From SG8-30 sp964406445 (GTDB lineage: Bacteria; Pseudomonadota; Gammaproteobacteria; Steroidobacterales; Steroidobacteraceae), in NCBI GenBank assembly GCA_964406445.1, contig CAYORU010000007.1, forward strand, positions 62,001 to 126,000: a stretch of DNA of 64,000 bases. Reading direction: 5' to 3'. Each line of letters opens with the position of its first letter. Within the stretch, counting starts at the first letter, position 1. Under the pieces are notes generated by a model, which saw nothing but the letters and a program-made list of their open reading frames with translations, did not search any database and had not been told where the DNA came from. Position numbers and translations under genes: made by a program. Positions 16,038 to 24,403 of the stretch are shown here, piece after piece.

Positions 16038-17012
16038 ATGAACCGCCCATTCAGCGCGATCCTGGCCGCCGCCACCCTGCTCGCGCCGCTTTCCGCGGCG
16101 GCCGAGTGGCGTGCCCGCGAAGAGGCCATCATGGGCACGCGCGTCGCCGTCGAGGCCTGGCACGAGGATCCCGCGGTCGCGGACTCCGCCGTCGAGGCCG
16201 TCCTGGCCGAGATGCGTCGCGTCGATGCCCTGATGTCGCACTACAAGCCCGGCAGCGAGCTGTCGCAGGTCAATGCCGGCGCCGCCTCGGGACCGGTCGC
16301 CGTCGCGCCGGAACTCGCGGCGCTGATCGGCCGCGCGCTCGGATTCTCGGCGCTCACGGAAGGGGCCTTCGACATCACCTATGCGAGCGTCGGCTACCTC
16401 TACGACTACCGCGCCCGGGCCCGTCCCAGCGAGGCCGAGATCGCGGCGCGCCTGCCCGCGGTCGACTGGCGCAACGTGGAGGTGGATGCGAACGCCTCCA
16501 CGGTGCGCTTCACCCGCGCCGGGGTGCGCATCGACCTGGGCGGCATCGCCAAGGGGCATGCGGTGGATCGCGGCGTCGAGATCCTGCGCGGCCTCGGCAT
16601 CGCGCACGGCACGGTCACCGCCGGCGGGGACAGCCGCATCCTCGGCGACCGCCTCGGCCGCCCCTGGATCGTCGGCATCCGCCATCCCGACGACCGTGAG
16701 CGCGTCATCGCCCGGATCCCGCTGGTCGACGCCGCGATGTCCACCTCGGGCGACTACGAGCGCTACTTCGACGAGGGCGGCCAGCGCTACCACCACATCA
16801 TCGACCCGAAGACCGGCCACAGCGCCGCGGGCCTGCGCAGCGTCACCATCATCGGGCCGGACGCCACGACCACCGACGGCCTGTCGACCAGCGTCTTCGT
16901 GATGGGCGCGGAGCGCGGGCTCGCGCTCGTCGAGCGGCTGGGCGACGTCGACGCCGTGCTGGTGACCGCCGACGGGCAGGTGCTCTACTCGTCGGGTCTC
17001 GCGCCGCCCTGA
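16038..17012 (+). CDS. apbE: FAD:protein FMN transferase (ApbE family)
   Basis: 324 residues with a signal peptide ending near residue 22 (LSAAAEW). ApbE transfers FMN from FAD to Thr/Ser residues of exported redox proteins. Seen motifs: IMGTRV near 33, VDALMSHYKPGSELSQVN near 70, GAFDITY near 115, IDLGGIAKGHAVDRG near 175, the Mg-binding SGDYERYF near 236 and HHIIDPKTGHSA near 254. The start at 16,038 is the only one giving an export signal. It converges with the DUF3570 gene (17 bases between stops), so it faces the DUF3570/DUF4266/TlpA run, a neighbourhood suggesting a flavinylated or redox-active partner. No clear DxxxSGAT acceptor motif was noticed in the adjacent proteins. Confidence 0.93.
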   Translation: MNRPFSAILAAATLLAPLSAAAEWRAREEAIMGTRVAVEAWHEDPAVADSAVEAVLAEMRRVDALMSHYKPGSELSQVNAGAASGPVAVAPELAALIGRALGFSALTEGAFDITYASVGYLYDYRARARPSEAEIAARLPAVDWRNVEVDANASTVRFTRAGVRIDLGGIAKGHAVDRGVEILRGLGIAHGTVTAGGDSRILGDRLGRPWIVGIRHPDDRERVIARIPLVDAAMSTSGDYERYFDEGGQRYHHIIDPKTGHSAAGLRSVTIIGPDATTTDGLSTSVFVMGAERGLALVERLGDVDAVLVTADGQVLYSSGLAPP

Positions 17013-17028
17013 GGGCGGCGCGCCGGGC

Positions 17029-18171
17029 TCAGAACCAGCCCGAGAAGAACAGCTGCACGACGTTCGCGTCGAACTCGTACAGCGGCTCGGTGCCGGGCGC
17101 GAGGCCCGACACGCGCAGGTCGCGGAAGTCGTCGTACTCGAACAGGATGTGGTCGAAGCGGAAGTTGACCGTCGTCTTCTGCAGGAAATCGACTCCCGGC
17201 AGCCTGATCTCGTAGCTCGCGCCGAAGCCCAGCGTGTGGCTGGTCATCGTCGAGAGCTCCTTGTCGCGGGCGAGGAAGTTCTGGAAGTCCTGGCGCGGGA
17301 ACAGGTCGGCGTAGAAGTCGGCGGCGTCCTGGGTGTAGAAACGGTAGTGCGCGTCGAACATCCAGCGCGGTCCCCAGGGCTGGGTGTACTTGAGTTCGAC
17401 GGTGTGGCCGAGGACGCCCCAGCTGTCCGAGTACCAGCGGTACTCGAGCTGCGCGGCCGCCCGCCAGGGCAGGAAGTGCCGGCCGCGCACCGCGACCGCG
17501 TTGCCCGTGCGGGTCCGCGGGTAGACCTCCGCCTGATAGGCGTAGCCGGAGGCCGCGCCGGAATCGAGGTAGCGGACCGTCCGGTAAGGGTTGTTGAGGA
17601 AGCCCTCCTCGGTGACGGTCTCCCACGACAGCCCGAGGATCAGCGACTTGGTCGCGACCTGCGTCAGGTCCACGCCGTAGACGCGCCGGTCGAGGCGTTC
17701 GCTGAAGGCCTCGTCGCCGCGCCGCCCGACATTGTCCCAGCCGCGCGCGAAGGACAGCTGCAGCGAAGTCAGGTCGCCGAACATGTCCTGGGAGATCGAG
17801 ACGCTGGCCGAGTTGGCCTCGTAGTCGTTCTCCTTGCTGTTGGTGAAGCCGACCGAGTAGGTCGACTTGCCGCGCAGGTACTCGCCGCCGAGGCTGTACT
17901 CCTTGCGCTCCTCAGTGTACGGGCTCGCGGTCGTGACCACGTCGATGGACGCGCTCGAAACCATGTCCACGTAGTAGTTGGCGCTGACCGCGTACTTCTC
18001 CTGGAACTTCTTGCGGACCAGCACCGACGGGCCGTCGATCTTCACGCCGCCGCCGTCGTAGAGGTGGTACATCACGTCGGCCCGGTCGTCGTCCAGCACG
18101 CCGGCCTGCGCGGGCGTGCCGAGCCACGCGAGGCCGGCGCACAGGAGGCCGCGGGAGAGCCGGCGTGCCAT
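17029..18171 (-). CDS. DUF3570-type outer-membrane barrel protein
   Basis: 380 residues from the ATG at 18,169-18,171, with a signal peptide (cleavage near TPAQAG). The mature protein opens with DDDRADVMYHLYDGGGVKIDGPSVLV and then alternates strand-like segments rich in Tyr and Phe up to the terminal VVQLFFSGWF, a typical outer-membrane ending. Length and the N-terminal motif match DUF3570. Such genes commonly stand next to DUF4266 lipoprotein, TlpA and ApbE genes, as here. Biochemical role is unknown; a barrel or porin in an envelope redox system is plausible but inferred. It starts 3 bases after the DUF4266 stop and is last in a five- or six-gene run. Confidence 0.82.
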   Translation of the reverse strand: MARRLSRGLLCAGLAWLGTPAQAGVLDDDRADVMYHLYDGGGVKIDGPSVLVRKKFQEKYAVSANYYVDMVSSASIDVVTTASPYTEERKEYSLGGEYLRGKSTYSVGFTNSKENDYEANSASVSISQDMFGDLTSLQLSFARGWDNVGRRGDEAFSERLDRRVYGVDLTQVATKSLILGLSWETVTEEGFLNNPYRTVRYLDSGAASGYAYQAEVYPRTRTGNAVAVRGRHFLPWRAAAQLEYRWYSDSWGVLGHTVELKYTQPWGPRWMFDAHYRFYTQDAADFYADLFPRQDFQNFLARDKELSTMTSHTLGFGASYEIRLPGVDFLQKTTVNFRFDHILFEYDDFRDLRVSGLAPGTEPLYEFDANVVQLFFSGWF

Positions 18172-18173
18172 CG

Positions 18174-18407
18174 TCAGTTGCAGCCGCAGCCGCCGCCCGC
18201 GCCGCCCATCGCGCCGCGCGAGCCCTCGCGGGACTCGTAGACGTGCTTCACGTAGGAGGCGGACACCGGGTCGCGGTCCCAGCTCATGACGGGATCGGCG
18301 AGCCGCTCGCGCTCGTAGGGCTTGACCCATGGCTCGATGGGCCCGCAGCCGGCCGCGCCGGCCGTGGCCGCGAGCAGGATGGCGATGCGCAGCTTGTTCA
18401 TGTTCAT
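18174..18407 (-). CDS. DUF4266-type small lipoprotein with Gly/Cys tail
   Basis: 77 residues from the ATG at 18,405-18,407 (a second ATG lies 6 bases further in). It has an N-terminal hydrophobic stretch ending in a lipobox (AGAAGC, Cys about residue 21), a conserved middle (PWVKPYERERLADP, VMSWDRDP), and an extreme C-terminus GGAGGGCGCN with two Cys. The start overlaps the stop of the thioredoxin gene (ATGA), indicating translational coupling. The mature peptide would be about 57 residues, lipid-anchored. Two C-terminal Cys next to a dedicated thioredoxin suggest a thiol or metal/haem-carrying tail; this is inference. Function is not established. Confidence 0.82.
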   Translation of the reverse strand: MNMNKLRIAILLAATAGAAGCGPIEPWVKPYERERLADPVMSWDRDPVSASYVKHVYESREGSRGAMGGAGGGCGCN

Positions 18408-18919
18408 TCCCTCAGCAGCCGACGCAGCTGGTTCAGGTACTCGTTCTCGTCGCCCGGCTTGTAGGCGCGATGCAGCCAGCGCACGTTGCCCTTGCGATCG
18501 ACGAGCAGGGTGGTCGGCATGGCGGACACGCCGTACTGCCCGCTCACCGAGTTCTCGCGGTCGAAGGCGATCGGGAAGGCCACCGGCGTCGAGGCGAGGA
18601 AACGCTCGGCATCGCTGGTCTCGCTCTCGACGTTGACGCCGAGCAGCGTGAAGCCCATCGGCTGGTACTTGCGGTACATCTCGTCGAGGATCGGGAACTC
18701 CTGCCGGCAGGGACCGCACCAGCTCGCCCAGAAGTTGATCATGACCACCTTGCCGCGCAGCCCGGCGAGGCTGACCGTGCCGCCGCTTCGCAGCGGCAGC
18801 TCGAAACCGGGCGCGGGCACGGGGGCCGCGGCGCTCGCGGCGGCGGCGCCGCGCGGCAGGCCGGCGGCGGCGGCCGCGGCCAGCGCGGCGGCGAGGAATT
18901 CACGGCGTTGATTCGGCAT
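18404..18919 (-). CDS. TlpA-like periplasmic thioredoxin
   Basis: 171 residues with a Tat-like or Sec signal (RREFLAAALAAAAAAGLP) and a thioredoxin domain bearing WASWCGPCRQEF (active Cys near residues 66 and 69) and a cis-Pro loop AMPTTLLVD near 134. TlpA/ResA-type proteins reduce disulfides in the periplasm, for example in apocytochromes or copper proteins. It is coupled by an ATGA overlap to the DUF4266 lipoprotein, whose C-terminal Cys pair is an obvious candidate substrate (inference). Preceded by the lipoprotein-barrel gene 18 bases upstream. Confidence 0.9.
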   Translation of the reverse strand: MPNQRREFLAAALAAAAAAGLPRGAAAASAAAPVPAPGFELPLRSGGTVSLAGLRGKVVMINFWASWCGPCRQEFPILDEMYRKYQPMGFTLLGVNVESETSDAERFLASTPVAFPIAFDRENSVSGQYGVSAMPTTLLVDRKGNVRWLHRAYKPGDENEYLNQLRRLLRE

Positions 18920-18937
18920 CTCGGGTCCTCTCCATGG

Positions 18938-19603
18938 TCAGAAGAACGCCGTCAGCGATACCGCCGCCTCGAAGTTGTGGGTCTCCTTGTTCGTGCCCAC
19001 CACGTCGACCTCGAGGATGTGGTCCCTGACGTCGAGGTGCAGCGCCAGCCAGTCGAGCACCAGCACCCGCGCGCCCGCGCCGAGCGTGACCGTGAAGCGG
19101 TCGTCGCCGGCGAAGGTGGTGCTGCCCGCGCCCGCGGTCAGGTAGACCGCGCTGTTGTAGGCGCGAGAACCGCCCAGGAACACCTCTCCAGGAAGCACAT
19201 TCCAGCCGAACCCGAGGCTCCAGTACTTGAACTCCCTCTCACTATCGGTCAGCAGCGGAGCAGAGCCGGACAGGCGCTCGTAGCTCGAGATGCCGGCGTC
19301 GGCCTGCCCGAAGATGGCCTCGGCGAAGAAATCCTCGCTGATGTGATAGGCGAGGCGGCCGCCGAAGACCTTGTTGACCTCGAAGTCCTCGACCGAGAGC
19401 GAGCCGATATACGCGCCCACCTCCCAGTTCTCGGTGTCGATCCTGGCCGGCTTGACCGGGCGGCGCTCGACCTGCGGCGAGATCACCTCGGGCACGGCCT
19501 CGTCCTCCGCCTCGGGCTCGGGCGTTTCGGAGCCGCGAAGGCCGGCGCAGCCGGCGAGCGTGAGCGCGGCGCTCAGAAGAAGAATGCGAATCCAAGCTTC
19601 CAT
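18938..19603 (-). CDS. Outer-membrane beta-barrel lipoprotein
   Basis: 221 residues from the ATG at 19,601-19,603, which has a GAGGAAG ribosome site upstream and gives a lipoprotein signal (LSAALTLAGC, Cys near residue 19). An acidic, Pro/Glu-rich linker (residues about 25-55) leads to a barrel-like domain beginning WEVGAYIGSLSVEDFEV and ending in EAAVSLTAFF. The N-terminal coding region overlaps the end of the upstream SH3-barrel gene by 31 bases. Both proteins look like paralogous barrels of one envelope complex. Function is unknown. Confidence 0.8.
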   Translation of the reverse strand: MEAWIRILLLSAALTLAGCAGLRGSETPEPEAEDEAVPEVISPQVERRPVKPARIDTENWEVGAYIGSLSVEDFEVNKVFGGRLAYHISEDFFAEAIFGQADAGISSYERLSGSAPLLTDSEREFKYWSLGFGWNVLPGEVFLGGSRAYNSAVYLTAGAGSTTFAGDDRFTVTLGAGARVLVLDWLALHLDVRDHILEVDVVGTNKETHNFEAAVSLTAFF

Positions 19604-20301
19604 TCGTCGGCTTCCTCGTTGTCGTCGCGGTCGGTGAACACCACGTACTTGTTGAACTCCGCCCGCAGGATGAACCGTCGCGACAGGTAGGCCTTGACGC
19701 CGAGGCCGGCGTAGGCGACCTGGTCGGTGCGGTCCTCGGTCTGCACCAGCGAGGCCTTCGGCTGGATGTCGATCACGCCGGTGCCGAGGCCCGCGAAGGG
19801 CTGCACCCGCCAGTCCGGCCGGAACACGTGCGTGAGCCCGAGCGTGGCCATCTGCCCATCGGAGAAGCTGCCCAGGATCTTCGAGACGCGCAGCTCCGCG
19901 GACAGCTGGGGGTTGAAGGCCCAGGCGCCGTAGGCGGTGATCACGTTGGCGCCCTCGAAGTCGCCGGCGAGCACGCCGATCTCGCGCCGGTGCAGGCCGA
20001 AATCCTCGCGCCCCGGGTCGTCGATGGCGAGCCGCGCGCCGGAATCGGTCAGCGTCGCGGCCATCTGCGAGCGGTGCACCCAGCCGCTGCGGCCGGCCGC
20101 GTCCACCACCTTGAACCAGTCGGTGCGGCGCTTCTCGACGGTGACGCGCTCGCCCCGCTTGACGACCTGGGTCACGGGGTAGCCGCGGCCCGGGCCGGTG
20201 CGCAGGTCGAGGAAGGGATCCGCGACGGTGACGGCGGTGCCCTCGGCGGCCGGGGCGAGCATCGGCATCAGCAGCAGGGCCGCAACGAGAATCGACCTCA
20301 T
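19573..20301 (-). CDS. Bacterial SH3 domain plus outer-membrane barrel protein
   Basis: 242 residues with a signal peptide (MRSILVAALLLMPMLAPAAE). Residues about 23-82 form an SH3b domain (VADPFLDLRTGPGRGYPVTQ, VKRGERVTVEKRRTDWFKV, RSGWVHRSQM), a fold that usually binds peptidoglycan peptides. Residues about 105-242 form a barrel ending in WKLGFAFFF. The combination suggests a protein that bridges the cell wall and the outer membrane. It sits 45 bases downstream of the HzsA-like gene and overlaps the next gene, so it probably belongs to the same operon. Confidence 0.8.
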   Translation of the reverse strand: MRSILVAALLLMPMLAPAAEGTAVTVADPFLDLRTGPGRGYPVTQVVKRGERVTVEKRRTDWFKVVDAAGRSGWVHRSQMAATLTDSGARLAIDDPGREDFGLHRREIGVLAGDFEGANVITAYGAWAFNPQLSAELRVSKILGSFSDGQMATLGLTHVFRPDWRVQPFAGLGTGVIDIQPKASLVQTEDRTDQVAYAGLGVKAYLSRRFILRAEFNKYVVFTDRDDNEEADEWKLGFAFFF

Positions 20302-20346
20302 AGTCTCCCGCCATCGGGCCGGCCCCGCGCGGGGACGGTCCCTCGG

Positions 20347-22962
20347 TCAATTCTCCGGTGCCGCGAAGGGGTCGTTGTAATACTGTCCACCGATGTCGAG
20401 CCACTCGGCGATCAGCCGCAGTTCCGCCGGATCGAGGAAGCCCTCGTGGATGCCTCCCGCCTCGAACCTGCTGAAGAACCGGGCCGAGGCCCGCGCGCCC
20501 GCGCCGCTCATGGACGGCGCGACGGGCACCGGCACCAGCGTCGGCTGGCCGGTCAAGGGATCCGGCGGGCCGGGCACCAGGATGTCCTGCAGCGCCCCCA
20601 TGTTAACTTCCTGGGCGTTGTCAGTGAACATAAGCTCGCGATAGGAGACCAGGTGATCGGCCTGGTCGGGCGAGGGCTCGCCGGTCAGGTCGAGCTGCCC
20701 GGCCGGCACCTGCGGCGCCCCGGCCATGTCGCGGGGACTGTGGCAGAGCAGGCAGCTGCGGTCATCCAGCACCGTCACGCCGTCGACGTCGAGCACCTGC
20801 CGGACGCGGTCCCACAGGGGCTGCAGGTGGTCGGGGTAGTGGATCACGATCCGGCACAGCGACGTCCAGGCCTGCTGGCAGGCGAGGCTGGTCGGCGCGG
20901 GCGTGGCGAGCGCCGAGTAGCGATAGGCGAAGGGCGCGTCGGGTGAGCGGCCGGCCGTCGCGGCGTCCGTCCAGACGTCCTCGAAGACCACGTCGACCGA
21001 GGGCAGCAGCGTCGCGCAGTCGGTCTGGCAGCTGATGCGGCTGCGGGTCTGGGCCATCGTCTCGCCCTGGTCGGCGAACAGCGCCGGCACGGTGTTGGGG
21101 AAGGGCGAGCCCGTGGTCGGCGCGCCCGGGTTCACGCTCGCGGTCAGGCCGCGGCGGCCGTGCGAGACGCGGGGCTGGCCCGCCGGCTGCTGGCCCGCCG
21201 GCACGTGGCAGCCGTTGCAGGTGAGCGTCTCGCCGGCCCGCAGCTGCAGCCAGTTCAGGTGCCGGGGCGAGATGCGCCGGCCGTCCTCGTCGAGGATCGT
21301 GACGCCGAAGGGCACGCCGGCCGGCACCTTGACCATCACCGAGCCGTCGGGCTCGATCGGCGCGTAGCCGAGGATCTCGCGCATGCCCAGGCCGCCGGCG
21401 ACGCCGAAGGCGGTGCCGCGGAAGTCGCGCACCTCGTCGTCGGGGATGCCCACCGCCTTCTCGATCCGCAGGAAGCGCGCCGGCCGCTGGCCGGCGGTCG
21501 CGACGGCCGGGTCGCGGATCGCGACGATGCCGCCGGGCGCGAGGTCGGCGCCGTCGACGTCGTAGACGCTCCGGATGTGCAGCATGCCGACGTTCTCGGC
21601 CGCGAGCTCGGCGTCGAAGTCGACGCCCGCGACCGCGTCCAGGATCACCGGCGGCAGCGCGCGCGGCTGCATCGCGACGACGTCCGTGTACATCGTGCCC
21701 TCGACCGGCGGCAGCACCGGCCGCTGCGTACCGTCGCGCGGGTCCCACATGAACACGCCGTACAGCGGCGGCGCCGCGACGGCGGCGGGGTTGCCGACGT
21801 TGCCGCTGCTGCAGGGCTGGGTGCGCCCGTCGAGCAACACGCGGCAGAGCGTCCAGCTGGCCAGCACCCGGTCGGTGCCGTCCCACAGCGGGAACATCGC
21901 CGCATAGCGCCCGCCGGGCGACAGGCCGGGCAGGGTGCGCACGTCGTTGCCGGTCACCTTCACCTGCGCCGGGCCGGTCATGCCGGCGTTGGCGAGGACC
22001 GGCTGGGCGATCTCCACGTAGCCGGACGTGTCGATCAGCACGCCGTCGCCGCCCTTCTCCGTGTCCGCGAAGGGGCGGATGAGCGCCAGCACGCGCCCGT
22101 CCGGGCGCGGCCGCGGCTGCATGAACTGGACCGTGGACCCGCCGCTGCCGGTCGCGTGGCTGTTCGCGCCGTAGAGGAGCTCGAGGCCGGCGCCGTCGGG
22201 GCGCACGGTGTACAGATGGATCGAGCTGCCGGAGGCGTTCTCCCAGCGCGAGAAGACGATCCGGCCGTCGTTCATCACCGCCGGGTCGAGGTCGTGGCTC
22301 TGGTTGACGGAGATCTGGCGGATGCCGGTGCCGTCGGCGCTCATCACGTGCAGCACGAAGGCCCACTCGCGGCGGTCCTCGTCGAGCGCCGGGAACTGCG
22401 GCTTGCCCTCGTCGATGAGCACGGCCTTCGACAGGCGCTGCCGCGTGGAGGAGAACACGATGCGCCCGTCGGGCAGGTAGTGCGGCGCGACGTCGTGGCC
22501 CTCCTCCGCGACGAGGTCGGAAGCGATCACCCGGCGCAGCGCGTCGGTCGTGCGGTCGTATTCCCAGATGTTCCAGGTCGGCTGCTCGCTCTCCTCGGCG
22601 CCCTCGATGAGCGGCGGGCGCATCGCGAATACGAGCCGGTTGCCGTCGAAGGAGACCTCCACGTCGCGCACATCCCACTCGCCGCCGGTGACTGCGCCGG
22701 TGACGTTGCGCTCGGTGGCCGAGGGCGAGGCGCGATCGCGGATCCAGAGGTCTGCGCCGGCCTGGAAGGTCCGCAGCTCGCGGAGGTCCGCGTCGGCCTC
22801 CGGCAGCGCGCGCTTCACGTAGGCGATCGGGAAGTCGAGCACCACCGGATCCGGCGACTGCCCGCCGCCGATGTCGAGGCTGCCGTTGCTGCTGCTCTCG
22901 CAGCCCGCGAGGGCGACGACGAGCACTGCGATCGCAGCTCTTGCCGGATTCGTGACGTGCAT
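20347..22962 (-). CDS. Dihaem PD40 beta-propeller lipoprotein, HzsA-like
   Basis: 871 residues from the ATG at 22,960-22,962; the frame stays open to 23,145 but only this start gives a lipoprotein signal (VLVVALAGC, Cys near 20). Residues about 95-330 hold TolB/PD40-type propeller repeats (VSFDGNRLVFAMR, LPDGRIVFSSTRQ, MNDGRIVFSRWE). Two c-type haem motifs follow: CNGCH near 582 and CLLCH near 737. This order resembles the alpha subunit of hydrazine synthase and its many non-anammox relatives; it does not imply hydrazine synthesis. It is probably a surface or periplasmic redox lipoprotein. It is first in the left-hand run and divergent from the cytochrome operon. Confidence 0.82.
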   Translation of the reverse strand: MHVTNPARAAIAVLVVALAGCESSSNGSLDIGGGQSPDPVVLDFPIAYVKRALPEADADLRELRTFQAGADLWIRDRASPSATERNVTGAVTGGEWDVRDVEVSFDGNRLVFAMRPPLIEGAEESEQPTWNIWEYDRTTDALRRVIASDLVAEEGHDVAPHYLPDGRIVFSSTRQRLSKAVLIDEGKPQFPALDEDRREWAFVLHVMSADGTGIRQISVNQSHDLDPAVMNDGRIVFSRWENASGSSIHLYTVRPDGAGLELLYGANSHATGSGGSTVQFMQPRPRPDGRVLALIRPFADTEKGGDGVLIDTSGYVEIAQPVLANAGMTGPAQVKVTGNDVRTLPGLSPGGRYAAMFPLWDGTDRVLASWTLCRVLLDGRTQPCSSGNVGNPAAVAAPPLYGVFMWDPRDGTQRPVLPPVEGTMYTDVVAMQPRALPPVILDAVAGVDFDAELAAENVGMLHIRSVYDVDGADLAPGGIVAIRDPAVATAGQRPARFLRIEKAVGIPDDEVRDFRGTAFGVAGGLGMREILGYAPIEPDGSVMVKVPAGVPFGVTILDEDGRRISPRHLNWLQLRAGETLTCNGCHVPAGQQPAGQPRVSHGRRGLTASVNPGAPTTGSPFPNTVPALFADQGETMAQTRSRISCQTDCATLLPSVDVVFEDVWTDAATAGRSPDAPFAYRYSALATPAPTSLACQQAWTSLCRIVIHYPDHLQPLWDRVRQVLDVDGVTVLDDRSCLLCHSPRDMAGAPQVPAGQLDLTGEPSPDQADHLVSYRELMFTDNAQEVNMGALQDILVPGPPDPLTGQPTLVPVPVAPSMSGAGARASARFFSRFEAGGIHEGFLDPAELRLIAEWLDIGGQYYNDPFAAPEN

Positions 22963-23144
22963 CTCGTTCGACTCCCTATGCCTTGCGCCGGGGCGCGTCG
23001 CGCGGACCGCGTGTGCGAAGCAGCTCACACTTCTGGCCGCGTTGTCTGCGATGCGCGCCGCCGCGCTCCCTCGATTCGAACGCCAAACTGCGCCCGCAGC
23101 GTAGCGTGAACGCGCTTCGCGTGGAATGTCGCCGTTCGGAGACA

Positions 23145-23173
23145 TTAACTCACGCGATTCGCCTGCCTATAGT
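23145..23173 (+). promoter_or_regulatory. Sigma-70-type promoter for the cytochrome/LamG operon
   Basis: TTAACT (23,145-23,150, 4 of 6 to TTGACA) and TATAGT (23,168-23,173, 5 of 6 to TATAAT) are separated by 17 bases, in an otherwise GC-rich stretch. The gene starts 26-44 bases downstream. It lies in the 236-base divergent region between the HzsA-like and cytochrome genes. Confidence 0.55.
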
Positions 23174-23198
23174 GGGGCCCGTCAGCAGGAGGCCGCGC

Positions 23199-24392
23199 GT
23201 GAACGGAGCACAGAAAATGGAACGCGAGCGACTTTGGAAGCAGGGAAAGGCCGCCGGCATCGCAGCGCTCGCGCTCGCCGCGGCCGTCGCAACCGCGGCG
23301 CAGGCGGGGCCGCGCGAGCAGGCCAAGCGCATGCACGACCGCATCGCCGGCGTGCCGCCCGCAGCGGCGACGCTCGACGCGATGGCCGCCGACATAGGCG
23401 CCGGCCGCGCCGAGGATGCCGCGTTGCTCGCGATGGAGCATCCGGCCTTCTACTCGGTCACGCTCAAGAACCTCGCGATGCCGTGGACCAACCGCGACCG
23501 CACGGTGTTCGCGCCGCTCAACGACTACGTGGCGACCTTCGTCGGCATGGTGCGCGACGACGTGCCGATGAACGAGCTGCTGTCGGCCGACATCCTCTAC
23601 GTCGGCGCGGGCGTCGGCGGCGTCCCCGCCGCGAGCGCATCGAGCAATGCCCACTACGAGGAGCTCGAGCGCGCCCAGGCCGACCTCAAGGCGGTCCTGC
23701 AGCGGCGCACGCAGTCGGGCACCTACGGCTTCCCGGTCGAGGCGGCGGCGGGCGTGATGACCACCCGCGCGGCCGCCGAGGCCTTCTTCATCGCCGGGAC
23801 CAACCGCGCGATGTTCCGCTTCACCCTGCTCAACCACCTGTGCCACGACCTCGAGGAGCTGCAGGACGGCTCGCGCCAGGCCGACCGCATCCGCCAGGAC
23901 GTCAGCCGCAGCCCCGGCGGCGACAGCCGGCTGTTCCTGAACAACTGCGTCACCTGCCACTCGGGCATGGACCCGATGGCGCAGGCCTTCGCCTATCACG
24001 ACTGGGACCAGGCCCAGGGCCGCATGGTCTATACGCCCGGGCAGGTGCGGCCGAAGTACTCGATCAACGCCGACACCTTCCGGCCCGGCTACGTCACGCG
24101 CAGCGACCGCTGGGACAACTACTGGCGCGCGGGCCAGAACGCGCTGCTCGGCTGGAGCCCCGCGCTTCCCGGAGGCGGCGCGGGCGCCGCCTCCCTCGGC
24201 GCGGAGCTCGGCAACAGCGAGGCCTTCGCGAGCTGCCAGGTCGAGAAGGTGTTCCGCACCGTGTGCCTGCGTTCGCCGAACGACGCCGCGGATCGCGCTC
24301 AGGTCGCCTCGATGGTGTCGTCCTTCAGGTCCGGCGGATACCGGCTGAAGCGCGTCTTCGCCGAGTCCGCGGCCTATTGCATGGGCGAGTGA
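23199..24392 (+). CDS. Exported monohaem c-type protein of unknown family
   Basis: 397 residues from a GTG at 23,199, chosen for the AGGAGG site 6 bases upstream; an ATG at 23,217 is an alternative. A signal peptide ends near AATAAQAG. One haem-binding motif, CVTCH (Cys near 250), lies within FLNNCVTCHSGMDPMAQ, a segment typical of the planctomycete-type PSCyt/DUF1588-like proteins, and several Cys elsewhere (LCHDLEEL, ASCQVEKVF, TVCL) could form disulfides. A WD or LamG domain is absent. It is the first gene of the right-hand run; the LamG lipoprotein starts 11 bases later. Redox role inferred; partner unknown. Confidence 0.75.
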   Translation: MNGAQKMERERLWKQGKAAGIAALALAAAVATAAQAGPREQAKRMHDRIAGVPPAAATLDAMAADIGAGRAEDAALLAMEHPAFYSVTLKNLAMPWTNRDRTVFAPLNDYVATFVGMVRDDVPMNELLSADILYVGAGVGGVPAASASSNAHYEELERAQADLKAVLQRRTQSGTYGFPVEAAAGVMTTRAAAEAFFIAGTNRAMFRFTLLNHLCHDLEELQDGSRQADRIRQDVSRSPGGDSRLFLNNCVTCHSGMDPMAQAFAYHDWDQAQGRMVYTPGQVRPKYSINADTFRPGYVTRSDRWDNYWRAGQNALLGWSPALPGGGAGAASLGAELGNSEAFASCQVEKVFRTVCLRSPNDAADRAQVASMVSSFRSGGYRLKRVFAESAAYCMGE

Positions 24393-24403
24393 GGAGAACG
24401 GCC

